The notes under the pieces were generated by a model. It did not search any database, had not been told where the DNA came from, and was given only the letters and a program-made list of their open reading frames with translations. The position numbers and the translations under genes were made by a program. Of a DNA stretch of 64,000 nucleotides, positions 25,527 to 38,694 are shown in pieces. This stretch comes from CAVRGQ01 sp963720785. GTDB lineage: Bacteria; Actinomycetota; Acidimicrobiia; IMCC26256; DASPTH01. Positions within the stretch are counted from its first letter, which is position 1. Each line of letters opens with the position of its first letter. Location of the stretch: assembly GCA_963720785.1 (NCBI GenBank), contig CAVRGQ010000005.1, forward strand, positions 620,001 to 684,000, read 5' to 3'.

Positions 25527-27650
25527 CTACTCGCCGCGGACCCGCTTGACGATTTCCTCGGCGATCGACTCCGGCACCTGCTGGTACGAGTCGAACTGCA
25601 TCGTGTACGTCGCGCGACCCTGGGTGCGCGAGCGAAGGTCAGTAGCGTAGCCGAACATCTCTCCCAGCGGGACTTGGGCGTTCACCACGTGAGAAGTGCC
25701 CCGCTGCTCCATCCCCTCGATCCGACCCCGCCGCGAGGAGAGGTCGCCGATGACGTCACCCATGTAGTCCTCGGGGGTGACCACCTCGACGTTCTCGATC
25801 GGCTCGAGCAGCACGGGCTTGGCGGCCCGGGCCGCCTTCTTGAACGCCATGGAACCGGCGATCTTGAACGCCATCTCGCTCGAGTCGACGTCGTGGTAGG
25901 AACCGAAGGTGAGGATCACCCTCACGTCGACCATGGGGTAGCCGGCGATGACGCCGCCCTCCATGGCCTGCTGGATGCCGGCGTCGACCGAGGAGATGTA
26001 CTCCCGCGGGATCACACCACCGGTGATCTTGTCGACGAACTCGTAGCCGCCGCCGGGGCCGGTGGGCTCCAGGGTGATGACGACGTGGCCGTACTGGCCC
26101 TTGCCGCCGGTCTGACGGATGTAGCGCTCCTCGATCTTCTCGACCGTGGTCGTGATCGTCTCGCGGTAGGCGACCTGCGGCTTGCCCACGTTGGCGGCCA
26201 CCGAGAACTCGCGGACCATGCGGTCGACCAGCACGTCGAGGTGCAGCTCGCCCATGCCGGAGATGATGGTCTGGCCGGTCTCGTCGTCGGTGCGGACCTG
26301 GAAGGTCGGGTCCTCCTCGGAGAGCGAGCTGAGCGCCTTGCCGAGCTTGTCCTGGTCGATCTTCGTCTTCGGCTCGATGGCGACGGAGATCACCGGCTCC
26401 GGGAACTCCATGCGCTCGAGCACGATCGGGTGCGCGGGGTCGCAGAGCGTGTCACCGGTGGTGGTGTTCTTGAGGCCCACCGCGGCGACGATGTCGCCGG
26501 CGAAGACGGCTTCCTTGTCCTCACGGTGGTTGGCGTGCATCTGGAGGAGGCGGCCGATGCGCTCCTTCTTGTCCTTCGTGGCGTTGAGCACCGGCGAACC
26601 GGCGCCGAGCTTGCCCGAGTAGACGCGGAAGTAGGTGAGCTTGCCCACGTAGGGATCGCTCATGATCTTGAACGCGAGCGCGGCGAACGGCTCGGCGTCG
26701 TCGGCCTCACGGGACAGCGGGTGCTCGAGCTTCACGTCGAGGCCCTGGACGGCGGGGATGTCGACCGGGCTCGGCAGGTAGTCGACGACGGCGTCGAGCA
26801 GCGGCTGCACGCCCTTGTTCTTGAACGCAGTGCCGCAGAGCACGGGCACGACGTCGCCGGAGATGGTGGCGGCGCGCACGGCGACGCGGAGGTCGTCGGC
26901 GGTGATCTCCTCCTCGCCCACGTACTTCTCGAGCACGTTCTCGTCGTACTGGCTCACGACGTCGACGAGCTCGTGACGCCAGGTCTCGGCGTCGTCGGCG
27001 AGCTCGGCGGGGATGTCGACGACCTCGAAGCTCTCGCCCATGCCGTCGTCCCAGACCAGCGCCTTCATCTGGAGCAGGTCGACGACGCCGCGGAAGTCGC
27101 TCTCCGAGCCGATGGGCAGCTGCACCACCGCGACGTTGGCGTCGAGGCGGTCCTTGATCATGTCGAGGCAGCGGTAGAAGTCGGCGCCGACGCGGTCCAT
27201 CTTGTTGACGAAGCACATCCGCGGCACGTTGTACTTGTTGGCCTGGCGCCACACCGTCTCGGTCTGCGGCTCCACGCCGGCCACCGCGTCGAACACGGCG
27301 ACGGCGCCGTCGAGCACGCGCAGCGACCGCTCCACCTCGACGGTGAAGTCGACGTGGCCGGGCGTGTCGATGATGTTGATCCACGTGTCGCGCCACTTGC
27401 AGGTGGTGGCGGCGGACGTGATGGTGATGCCGCGCTCCTGCTCCTGGACCATCCAGTCCATGACGGCCGCGCCCTCGTGGACCTCACCGATCTTGTAGGT
27501 GCGGCCCGTGTAGTAGAGGATCCGCTCCGTGGTGGTGGTCTTGCCCGCGTCGATGTGGGCCATGATCCCGATGTTGCGGACGCGGTTGAGCGGCACCTCG
27601 CGGATCACCGCACCGGTCTTGCCCTTTACCTGACTCTCTTCAGCAGCCAT
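25527..27650 (-). CDS. fusA: Elongation factor G
   Basis: 707 aa translocase GTPase. G1 AHIDAGKTTTTE, switch RGITITSAA, G3 DTPGHVDF and G4 NKMDR are intact; domains II-V follow. ATG at 27650 begins MAAEESQVKGKTG. It lies between rpsG and tuf. Confidence 0.98.
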   Translation of the reverse strand: MAAEESQVKGKTGAVIREVPLNRVRNIGIMAHIDAGKTTTTERILYYTGRTYKIGEVHEGAAVMDWMVQEQERGITITSAATTCKWRDTWINIIDTPGHVDFTVEVERSLRVLDGAVAVFDAVAGVEPQTETVWRQANKYNVPRMCFVNKMDRVGADFYRCLDMIKDRLDANVAVVQLPIGSESDFRGVVDLLQMKALVWDDGMGESFEVVDIPAELADDAETWRHELVDVVSQYDENVLEKYVGEEEITADDLRVAVRAATISGDVVPVLCGTAFKNKGVQPLLDAVVDYLPSPVDIPAVQGLDVKLEHPLSREADDAEPFAALAFKIMSDPYVGKLTYFRVYSGKLGAGSPVLNATKDKKERIGRLLQMHANHREDKEAVFAGDIVAAVGLKNTTTGDTLCDPAHPIVLERMEFPEPVISVAIEPKTKIDQDKLGKALSSLSEEDPTFQVRTDDETGQTIISGMGELHLDVLVDRMVREFSVAANVGKPQVAYRETITTTVEKIEERYIRQTGGKGQYGHVVITLEPTGPGGGYEFVDKITGGVIPREYISSVDAGIQQAMEGGVIAGYPMVDVRVILTFGSYHDVDSSEMAFKIAGSMAFKKAARAAKPVLLEPIENVEVVTPEDYMGDVIGDLSSRRGRIEGMEQRGTSHVVNAQVPLGEMFGYATDLRSRTQGRATYTMQFDSYQQVPESIAEEIVKRVRGE

Positions 27651-27733
27651 CTCAGCGATTCTCTTCTTCTCGTCGTCACCGGGAGCGGGAGGGAGCTCGA
27701 ATTCCTGGTGAACACTGGGTTCGATCGCGGGAG

Positions 27734-27760
27734 CGCCGGCCCCGAGAATCGGGACCGGCG
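27734..27760 (-). other. Hairpin in the rpsG-fusA spacer
   Basis: Arms CGCCGGCCCCGA and TCGGGACCGGCG pair at 11 of 12 positions around a 3-base loop. It sits in a 139-bp gap inside an otherwise compact operon, so it may be an attenuator or processing site. Confidence 0.35.
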
Positions 27761-27789
27761 GCTCTCGATCTCGGGCGAAGCCGCGGGCA

Positions 27790-28260
27790 CTACCAGCGGT
27801 AGTGCGCGAACGCCTTGTTCGACTCGGCCATCTTCTGGAGGTCGTCCTTGCGCTTGATCGACGCGCCGATGCCGTTGCTGGCATCCATCAGCTCGTTGGC
27901 GAGACGCTCTGCCATCGTCTTCTCACGACGCTGCCGCGAGTAGCCGACGATCCAGCGGATCGCGAGCGTGGTGGCGCGGCGCGGGCGCACCTCGACGGGC
28001 ACCTGGTAGGTGGCACCACCGACGCGGCGGCTGCGGACCTCGAGCGCGGGGCGCACGTTCTCGACCGCGCGCTTGAGCACCGCGACCGGGTCGCCACCGG
28101 AGCGCTTCTCGATGTCGGCGAGTGCGTCGTAGACGATCTTCTCGGCGATCGAGCGCTTGCCGGCCTGCAGGATCTTGTTGACGAGCTGCGTGACGACGAC
28201 CGACCGGTAGACCGGGTCGGGCATGAGATCACGACGGGGTGCGGGTCCCTTGCGAGGCAT
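27790..28260 (-). CDS. rpsG: 30S ribosomal protein S7
   Basis: 156 aa, with the family start MPRKGPAPRRDLMPDPVYRS and the C-terminal NKAFAHYRW. Its ATG shares a base with the rpsL stop (TGATG). Confidence 0.97.
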   Translation of the reverse strand: MPRKGPAPRRDLMPDPVYRSVVVTQLVNKILQAGKRSIAEKIVYDALADIEKRSGGDPVAVLKRAVENVRPALEVRSRRVGGATYQVPVEVRPRRATTLAIRWIVGYSRQRREKTMAERLANELMDASNGIGASIKRKDDLQKMAESNKAFAHYRW

Positions 28261-28631
28261 CAGGCGTCCTTCTTGGCGCCGTAGCGGCTACGGGCCTGCT
28301 TGCGGTTGGCGACGCCACTCGCGTCGAGAGCGCCACGGACGATCTTGTACCGCACACCCGGCAGGTCCTTCACACGACCGCCGCGCACGAGCACGATCGA
28401 GTGCTCCTGCAGGTTGTGGCCGATGCCGGGGATGTACGCGGTGACCTCGATGCCCGACGTGAGACGGACACGGGCCACCTTGCGCAGCGCCGAGTTCGGC
28501 TTCTTCGGGGTGTGCGTGAACACGCGCGTGCACACGCCACGACGCTGAGGGGAGCCCTTCAGCGCGGGGGTCTTCGACTTCTCCGGCTTGGTCTCCCGTC
28601 CTTTGCGGACGAGCTGCTGGATGGTGGGCAC
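28260..28631 (-). CDS. rpsL: 30S ribosomal protein S12
   Basis: 123 aa, with LKGSPQRRGVCTRVFTHTPK, KPNSALRKVARVRLTSG and GRVKDLPGVRYKIVRG. S12 controls decoding; the Lys of the TPKKPNS motif, a streptomycin-resistance site, is the wild-type residue. The leader holds a tandem decamer GGGTGTTGCG at 28689-28708. Confidence 0.97.
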   Translation of the reverse strand: MPTIQQLVRKGRETKPEKSKTPALKGSPQRRGVCTRVFTHTPKKPNSALRKVARVRLTSGIEVTAYIPGIGHNLQEHSIVLVRGGRVKDLPGVRYKIVRGALDASGVANRKQARSRYGAKKDA

Positions 28632-28767
28632 TGTTCTCCTCGAACTGACGGCGCACGAGTCGCGCGTCGAAGGTGGTGTGGCGAAATCGGGTGTTGCGGG
28701 GTGTTGCGTTCCGGCGGCTGCGGGCCCGAAAACGGCGCTGCCAGACCGACGGAACAGGATAGCGGAG

Positions 28768-28801
28768 GGAGGCGGGCCCCACGCAAGGCGGGGCCCGCTC
28801 C
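28768..28801 (-). terminator. Hairpin after rpoC
   Basis: Arms GAGGCGGGCCCC (28769-28780 region) and GGGGCCCGCTCC (28790-28801) form about 11 pairs with one bulge, 8 bp after the rpoC stop. No T-tract. It separates rpoBC from the str operon. Confidence 0.6.
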
Positions 28802-28808
28802 TCCTCGA

Positions 28809-32948
<4,140 letters not shown>

Positions 32949-33018
32949 AGGGTCCCTCGCCTTCTACTTCTTCTTCGTCTCGGCAGGCTTCGTCGTCAGG
33001 CTGGAGTGTCGGTATGGA

Positions 33019-36000
33019 TCAGAACGCCGGCTGACGGCGACGCTGCTCGTCTTCCTCGTCGGTGCCCCGCTCGGGACGTGAGAGGTCGATGCCGAGCGAC
33101 TCGGTGGTGCGGAACGCGTCCTCGTCGAGCTCACGGATCTCGACTTCCTCGCCGTCCTCGTTCATCACGCGGACGTTGAGGCAGAGCGCCTGCATCTCCT
33201 TGATGAGCACCTTGAAGCTCTCGGGGATGCCGGGCTCGGGGATGTTCTCGCCCTTGACGATGGCCTCGTAGACCTTCACGCGGCCGAGGACGTCGTCGGA
33301 CTTGATGGTGAGGATCTCCTGGAGGGCGTACGCGGCGCCGTATGCCTCGAGCGCCCACACCTCCATCTCACCGAAGCGCTGGCCACCGAACTGCGCCTTC
33401 CCACCCAGCGGCTGCTGCGTGATCATGCTGTACGGACCGGTGGACCGGGCGTGGATCTTGTCGTCGACGAGGTGCGACAGCTTCAGGATGTACATGTAGC
33501 CGACCGTCACCGGGTTGTCGTAGGCCTCGCCGGTGCGGCCGTCGTACAGGGTGGCCTTGCCGTCGTTGCCCACGAGCCGGCTGCCGTTCGCACCGTCGGG
33601 GTGCATCGTGTCGAAGACGTGCTCGATCGTGCCGAGCGGGCCCGACTGCTCGACCTCGTCCCAGTGGGCGCCGTCGAACACGGGGCTCGACACCCACACC
33701 GCGGGCTCGGTGACCGTGCGGGTCTTCTTGTCGGCGGGCGGCGACGTACGGGTGCCCTCCCAGCCGTGACGGGCCGCGTAGCCGAGGTGCGCTTCGAGCA
33801 CCTGACCGACGTTCATACGGCTCGGCACACCGAGGGGGTTGAGCACGATGTCGACCGGCGTGCCGTCGGCGAGGTAGGGCATGTCCTCGACCGGGAGGAT
33901 CTTGGAGATCACACCCTTGTTGCCGTGGCGGCCGGCGAGCTTGTCGCCCGCGCTGATCTTGCGCTTCTGGCCGACGTACACGCGCACCAGCTGGTTCACA
34001 CCCGGGGGCAGCTCGTGGCCATCCTCCCGCGAGAACACGCGCACGTCGATGACCTTGCCGTTCTCGCCGTGCGGCACCTTCAGCGAGGTGTCACGGACCT
34101 CACGGGCCTTCTCACCGAAGATGGCGCGCAGGAGGCGCTCCTCCGGGGTGAGCTCGGTCTCGCCCTTGGGCGTGACCTTGCCGACGAGGATGTCGCCGGG
34201 GCCGACCTCGGCGCCGATGCGGATGATGCCGCGCTCGTCGAGGTCCTTGAGGATGTCCTCGGAGAGGTTCGGGATGTCGCGCGTGATCTCCTCGGCGCCG
34301 AGCTTGGTGTCGCGGGCGTCGATCTCGTGCTCCTCGATGTGGATCGAGGTGAGGACGTCGTCCTTGACGAGGCGCTCGGAGAGCACGATGGCGTCCTCGT
34401 AGTTGTGACCCTTCCAGGGCACGAACGCCACGAGGAGGTTCTTGCCGAGGGCGAGCTCGCCCTCGTGCGTGGACGGACCGTCGGCGAGCACGACACCCTT
34501 GGTGACCGCCTCGCCGATGTCGACGCGGGGCTTCTGGTTGATGCAGGTGCCCTGGTTCGAACGGCGGAACTTGGAGAGGCGGTGAGTGGTCTGGCCCTTG
34601 AGGTCGTCGTAGTCGACGACGACGGTGTCGCCGGTGACGTCGACGACCGTGCCGGTGCCCTTGGCGAGGATGACCTCGCCCGCGTCGCGCGCGGCGCGAC
34701 CCTCGACACCGGTGCCGATGAACGGCGCCGTCGCCCGCAGCAGCGGCACGGCCTGCCGCTGCATGTTCGCGCCCATGAGGGCACGGTTCGCGTCGTCGTG
34801 CTCGAGGAACGGGATGAGGGCGGTGGCCACCGAGACGATCTGCTTCGGCGACACGTCCATGTAGTCGACTTCGTTCGGGCTCACGTAGGCGAGCTCGCCC
34901 CGGCCGGCGCGTACCAGGACGCGCTCGTCGGCGAAGCGGCCGTTCGCGTCGATCTCCGCGTTGGCCTGCGCGATGACGAAGCGGTCCTCGTCGTCGGCTG
35001 CGAGGTACTCGACCTCGTCGAGCGCGATGCCGTCGACGACGCGCCGGTACGGCGTCTCGATGAAGCCGAACCGGTTGATGCGCGCGTACGACGCGAGGTA
35101 ACCGATGAGACCGATGTTCGGGCCTTCCGGCGTCTCGATCGGGCACATGCGGCCGTAGTGGCTGGGGTGCACGTCTCGCACCTCGAAGCCGGCGCGCTCA
35201 CGCGACAGACCACCCGGGCCGAGCGCCGAGAGACGACGCTTGTGGGTGAGCCCGGCGAGCGGGTTCGTCTGGTCCATGAACTGCGAGAGCTGGCTGGACC
35301 CGAAGAACTCCTTGATCGCCGCCACCACGGGGCGGATGTTGATCAGGGTCTGCGGCGTGATGGCCTCGACGTCCTGGGTGGTCATGCGCTCGCGCACGAC
35401 CCGCTCCATGCGCGAGAGACCGACGCGCACCTGGTTCTGGATGAGCTCGCCGACCGAGCGCACACGGCGGTTGCCGAAGTGGTCGATGTCGTCGGCGAAG
35501 TAGTCGTTGGGCTGGTCGTTGGCGTGCAGCTTCACGAGGTACGAGACCGTCGCGAGGATGTCGGCCTTCGAGAGCTGGTAGTCGACGGGGCCGGCCTCGG
35601 GGTCCGCGTTCGGGATCGTCAGCTCGAACTTGGCGAGGGGCAGGCGCTCGTACTCGAAGCGCAGCTTCTTCCCCACCTTGTGACGACCGACCTTGGCCAT
35701 GTCGTAACGCTTCGGGTTGAAGAAGAGGTTCTCGAGCAGCGCACGCGCGCTGTCGGGCGTCGGCGGCTCGCCCGGGCGCAGCTTCCGGTAGATGTCGATG
35801 AAGGCCGCGTCGGCGTCCTCGGTGTGGTCCTTCTCGAGCGTGTTCAGCATCGACTGGTACGGGTGACCGGTCGGGTCGAGGATGAGGTTGGCGAGCTCCT
35901 CGTTGGTGTCGCCGAACCCGAGCGCCTTCAGCAGCACGGTGACCGGCTGCTTGCGCTTGCGGTCGATGCGGACGTAGACGATGTCCTTCTTGTCGACCTC

Positions 36001-36507
36001 GAACTCCAGCCACGCACCACGGCCGGGGATCATCTTGGCGTCGACGACGTCCTTCTCCGGCGACGTCTTGTCGGGGTTGATGCCGAAGTAGACGCCGGGC
36101 GAACGCACGAGCTGCGACACCACGATGCGCTCGGTGCCGTTGATGATGAAGGTGCCCCGGTCGGTCATCATCGGGAAGTCCCCCATGAAGACCGTCTGCT
36201 CCTTGATCTCACCGGTGCCGGCGTTCATGAACCGGGCGGTGACGAAGAGCGGGCGGGCGTACGTCATGTCACGCTCGCGGCACTCGTCCTCGGAGTACTT
36301 CGGCGGGTCGAAGATGTGGTCGGACAGCTCGAGCTTGAGCTGGCCGGTGAAGTCCTCGATGGGCGAGATGTCGGAGAGAACCTCCGCCACCCCCTGCTCG
36401 AGGAACCACTCGAACGAGTCGCGCTGCACGGCAATGAGGTCCGGAAGTTCGAGGACCTCGCGCAGCTTCGAGAACGAGAGACGCTCGCGGGACGCGGAAG
36501 AAACCAA
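33019..36507 (-). CDS. rpoB: RNA polymerase beta subunit
   Basis: About 1162 aa. The rifampicin region reads SSQLSQFMDQTNPLAGLTHK-RRLSALGPGGL and is wild-type-like; the C-terminal GGKAQFGGQRFGEMEVWALE is intact. AGGAG lies 5 bases before a TTG at 36507, whereas the GTG at 36513 overlaps AGGAG itself; the TTG start is therefore preferred. rpoB is separated from rplL by the toxin-antitoxin-like pair and has its own promoters. Confidence 0.97.
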   Translation of the reverse strand: MVSSASRERLSFSKLREVLELPDLIAVQRDSFEWFLEQGVAEVLSDISPIEDFTGQLKLELSDHIFDPPKYSEDECRERDMTYARPLFVTARFMNAGTGEIKEQTVFMGDFPMMTDRGTFIINGTERIVVSQLVRSPGVYFGINPDKTSPEKDVVDAKMIPGRGAWLEFEVDKKDIVYVRIDRKRKQPVTVLLKALGFGDTNEELANLILDPTGHPYQSMLNTLEKDHTEDADAAFIDIYRKLRPGEPPTPDSARALLENLFFNPKRYDMAKVGRHKVGKKLRFEYERLPLAKFELTIPNADPEAGPVDYQLSKADILATVSYLVKLHANDQPNDYFADDIDHFGNRRVRSVGELIQNQVRVGLSRMERVVRERMTTQDVEAITPQTLINIRPVVAAIKEFFGSSQLSQFMDQTNPLAGLTHKRRLSALGPGGLSRERAGFEVRDVHPSHYGRMCPIETPEGPNIGLIGYLASYARINRFGFIETPYRRVVDGIALDEVEYLAADDEDRFVIAQANAEIDANGRFADERVLVRAGRGELAYVSPNEVDYMDVSPKQIVSVATALIPFLEHDDANRALMGANMQRQAVPLLRATAPFIGTGVEGRAARDAGEVILAKGTGTVVDVTGDTVVVDYDDLKGQTTHRLSKFRRSNQGTCINQKPRVDIGEAVTKGVVLADGPSTHEGELALGKNLLVAFVPWKGHNYEDAIVLSERLVKDDVLTSIHIEEHEIDARDTKLGAEEITRDIPNLSEDILKDLDERGIIRIGAEVGPGDILVGKVTPKGETELTPEERLLRAIFGEKAREVRDTSLKVPHGENGKVIDVRVFSREDGHELPPGVNQLVRVYVGQKRKISAGDKLAGRHGNKGVISKILPVEDMPYLADGTPVDIVLNPLGVPSRMNVGQVLEAHLGYAARHGWEGTRTSPPADKKTRTVTEPAVWVSSPVFDGAHWDEVEQSGPLGTIEHVFDTMHPDGANGSRLVGNDGKATLYDGRTGEAYDNPVTVGYMYILKLSHLVDDKIHARSTGPYSMITQQPLGGKAQFGGQRFGEMEVWALEAYGAAYALQEILTIKSDDVLGRVKVYEAIVKGENIPEPGIPESFKVLIKEMQALCLNVRVMNEDGEEVEIRELDEDAFRTTESLGIDLSRPERGTDEEDEQRRRQPAF

Positions 36508-36588
36508 CGTCACTCCTTGATGAGGGCGCGCGCGGACCAGGGAAAAGAGGTCAACGGAGGCACGGCCGGGCAGACACGATCAGGATCG

Positions 36589-36617
36589 ATCCTATCGCGT
36601 CGCACACTGGCGTGCAA
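36589..36617 (-). promoter_or_regulatory. rpoB promoter, proximal
   Basis: On the minus strand TTGCAC (36612-36617) and TAGGAT (36589-36594) are spaced by exactly 17 bases, about 80 bp upstream of rpoB. Confidence 0.5.
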
Positions 36618-36660
36618 GGACGCCGAAGAACAGACCCTGCCGGGCCCGTCCACTGGCGGC

Positions 36661-36689
36661 AGGTTACGACACGACCGCGGGCAGGTCAA
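36661..36689 (-). promoter_or_regulatory. rpoB promoter, distal
   Basis: On the minus strand TTGACC (36684-36689) and TAACCT (36661-36666) are spaced by exactly 17 bases. With the proximal pair this gives tandem promoters replacing readthrough from rplJL. Confidence 0.55.
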
Positions 36690-36704
36690 GGATATCTCGC
36701 GGAT

Positions 36705-36724
36705 CTGTGCAGTATTCTGTACAG
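36705..36724 (+). promoter_or_regulatory. Candidate operator of the antitoxin-like gene
   Basis: Two near-identical octamers CTGTGCAG (36705-36712) and CTGTACAG (36717-36724), the second self-complementary, flank TATT, 29 bp before the antitoxin ATG. A possible -10 (TATTCT, 36713-36718) lies between them. The arrangement suits autorepression by a Phd-type antitoxin. Confidence 0.45.
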
Positions 36725-36753
36725 TTCACGGGGGCACGTTCGAGAGGGGTCCC

Positions 36754-37008
36754 ATGGAACGACTGAGCGTGACGGAAGCGGGTCGCCGGGGCATCGCCCG
36801 GCTCGTGGCCGACGCCGCCCACGGCGACGAAGTGGTGGTGGAACGGCACGGCCACGCGGTCGCCGCGGTGGTCGGGATCGAACGGCTGCGCGAGCTCGAG
36901 GCGCTCCGGGACGACGTGCGCGACCTCGCCCTCGCGCTGGCCCGCACGGCCGACGACGACCGGCACCGCACCGGCCTCGGCGAGGCCATGGAGGCGTACC
37001 GTTCGTGA
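36754..37008 (+). CDS. Phd/YefM-like antitoxin
   Basis: 84 aa, starting MERLSVTEAGRRGIARLVAD, then GDEVVVERHGHAVAAVVGIE and a helical acidic tail. This is the Phd/YefM layout: DNA-binding N-domain with the VVV-RHG-VAAVV strand pair. GAGAGGGG precedes the ATG. The next gene on the same strand is 39 bp away. It lies on the opposite strand between rpoB and rplL. Confidence 0.7.
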   Translation: MERLSVTEAGRRGIARLVADAAHGDEVVVERHGHAVAAVVGIERLRELEALRDDVRDLALALARTADDDRHRTGLGEAMEAYRS

Positions 37009-37047
37009 GCGGTCGACCGATGAGCGGCGTCTCGTGAACGGCCCCTC

Positions 37048-37611
37048 GTGAGAACCGTCGAACTCGCCTCGGGCGCGGTCGACGACCTGCGCCGCGCCGG
37101 GCCGGTGCACGCCCCCCGGCTCCTCGACGACCTGCGCGCCCTCACTGGCGACGACGATCCCGGCGCCCCGCTCGTGGCCGACGACACCGGCTTCCGGCTG
37201 CTCCACCGGGCCGGCGGCACGCGACGTTTCGTGTACCGGGTCGGCCCCGACAGGCAGGGCGGACGGGTCGTGGTGTGGGCGATCACGGTGGCGGGCGTGC
37301 GCGACGACGGCGCGGTCTACGCGGAGACGCTCGGCCGGATGCAGGCCGCCGACGCCCCCGACGTCGTGGCCGCGGCGCGGTTGCTGGGCCGCCTCGGGCG
37401 CCTGACCGGCACGCCGGTGGTGCCCGCGACCCGGCGGCGCGAGCCGGTGCCCGACTGGCTGGCCGAGCGACTCGTGCGCGACGGGGGCCGGACGCGAATC
37501 GCCGTGGCCGCGTTGGACGCGGCCACGGCGTTCGACGAGTGGCACCGGTTCCTCACGGAACCGGGGGAAGAGCTGTCGGAGCCGCAAGCTCCTCGAGCTA
37601 CGCCTACTTGA
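37048..37611 (+). CDS. Putative toxin partner of the Phd-like antitoxin
   Basis: 187 aa from GTG. The segment FRLLHRAGGTRRFVYRVGPD followed by RVVVWAITVAGVRDD resembles the central strands of RelE/ParE-fold toxins, but the protein is about twice their usual length. The C-terminal 80 residues are unmatched. The last residues and stop (TPT-stop) are encoded by a copy of the rplL 3' end. The toxin call rests mainly on pairing with the antitoxin. Confidence 0.45.
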   Translation: MRTVELASGAVDDLRRAGPVHAPRLLDDLRALTGDDDPGAPLVADDTGFRLLHRAGGTRRFVYRVGPDRQGGRVVVWAITVAGVRDDGAVYAETLGRMQAADAPDVVAAARLLGRLGRLTGTPVVPATRRREPVPDWLAERLVRDGGRTRIAVAALDAATAFDEWHRFLTEPGEELSEPQAPRATPT

Positions 37612-37632
37612 GTTCGACGCCTACTTGAGTTC
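37600..37632. repeat. 16-bp direct repeat of the rplL 3' end
   Basis: ACGCCTACTTGAGTTC occurs at 37600-37615 and again at 37617-37632. The second copy is the true rplL terminus (on the minus strand GAACTCAAGTAG); the first supplies the toxin-like gene's stop. It looks like an insertion scar or target duplication. Confidence 0.7.
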
Positions 37633-38010
37633 CACGGTGGCGCCGGCCTCTTCGAGCTGCGCCTTCGCCTTCTCGGCGTCTTCCTTGGCGACCTTCTCGA
37701 GGACGGGCTTCGGCGCGCCGTCGACGAGGTCCTTGGCCTCCTTCAGGCCGAGACCCGAGACGATGGCCCGGACTTCCTTGATGACCTGGATCTTCTTGTC
37801 GCCGGCGGCCACGAGGATGACGTCGAACTCGTCCTTCTCCTCGGCGGCGGCATCGCCGCCACCACCGGCCGCGGGGGCCGCGGCGGCAACTGCGACGGGA
37901 GCCGCCGCAGTCACGCCGAACTCCTCTTCGAACGCCTTGAGGAAGTCGTTCAGCTCGAGGACGGTCATGCTCTTGAACTGCTCGAGCAGCTCTTCGGTGC
38001 TGGTTGCCAT
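37621..38010 (-). CDS. rplL: 50S ribosomal protein L7/L12
   Basis: 129 aa, with the N-terminal dimer domain, an Ala/Gly hinge (AAAAPAAGGGGDAAAEE) and the C-terminal domain (EFDVILVAAGDKKIQVIKEV, GLGLKEAKDLVDGAPKP). The stalk protein recruits GTPase factors. It is 36 bp after rplJ. Confidence 0.97.
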   Translation of the reverse strand: MATSTEELLEQFKSMTVLELNDFLKAFEEEFGVTAAAPVAVAAAAPAAGGGGDAAAEEKDEFDVILVAAGDKKIQVIKEVRAIVSGLGLKEAKDLVDGAPKPVLEKVAKEDAEKAKAQLEEAGATVELK

Positions 38011-38046
38011 GATGTCGGTTCCTTCTTGTCTCTGAGACTCGGGGTG

Positions 38047-38694
38047 TTACTCGGACTCGTCGGACGCGGATGCGTCCTCGGTGGGTGCTTCGTCGGCAGC
38101 CTCGGCGACGGGCGCTTCCTCGGCAGCAGGCGCTTCGTCGGCCGGGGCCTCCTCCGCCACGGGAGCGGACTCCCCGGCGGCGATGCGCTGGTCGATGAGG
38201 GCCTTGACGCCGTAGGCGAGGTTCCGCGGCAGTGCCTGGAACAGGCCGGCCGCCTTCACCAGCGGTGCCTGGAACGCCCCGGCGATCTGGGCGAGGAGCA
38301 CCTCACGCGACGGCAGGTCGGCGAGGGCCTCGATGTCGGCGGGACCGACGAAACGGTCGCCGAGCAGACCACCCTTGACGACGAGCGTCGGGTTGGTCTT
38401 GGCGAACTCGCGCAGGGCCTTCGCCGCAGCCGCGGCGTCGCCCTTGACGAACGCCAGCGCCACGGGGCCCTCGAGGAGATCGGTGACGCCGGCGACGCCG
38501 GCCTCCTCGACCGCCCGACGGGCGAGCGTGTTCTTGAACACCTTGTACTCGGTGCCGGTCGGTCGGAGCGCGCTGCGGAGGGCAGCGATCTCGTGAACCG
38601 TGAGGCCCCGGTACTCGGTGAGCACCGTCGCGTCGGCGTCCGCGAGCTTGGCGCGGATCTCCTCGACGACGGCGACCTTCTCGGGTCTCGCCAT
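38047..38694 (-). CDS. rplJ: 50S ribosomal protein L10
   Basis: 215 aa, starting MARPEKVAVVEEIRAKLADA; EYRGLTVHEIAALRSALR is the family core. The C-terminus has a Glu/Ala/Pro-rich extension with EEAPADEAP-type repeats. It is the base of the L12 stalk. ATG at 38694; an in-frame GTG/ATG upstream would add 16 residues of leader sequence. Confidence 0.96.
   Translation of the reverse strand: MARPEKVAVVEEIRAKLADADATVLTEYRGLTVHEIAALRSALRPTGTEYKVFKNTLARRAVEEAGVAGVTDLLEGPVALAFVKGDAAAAAKALREFAKTNPTLVVKGGLLGDRFVGPADIEALADLPSREVLLAQIAGAFQAPLVKAAGLFQALPRNLAYGVKALIDQRIAAGESAPVAEEAPADEAPAAEEAPVAEAADEAPTEDASASDESE

Noticed and set aside
33451..36753. Long plus-strand frame opposite rpoB leading into the antitoxin
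   Set aside because: Shadow of rpoB; only its final 84 codons from ATG 36754 form a real gene.
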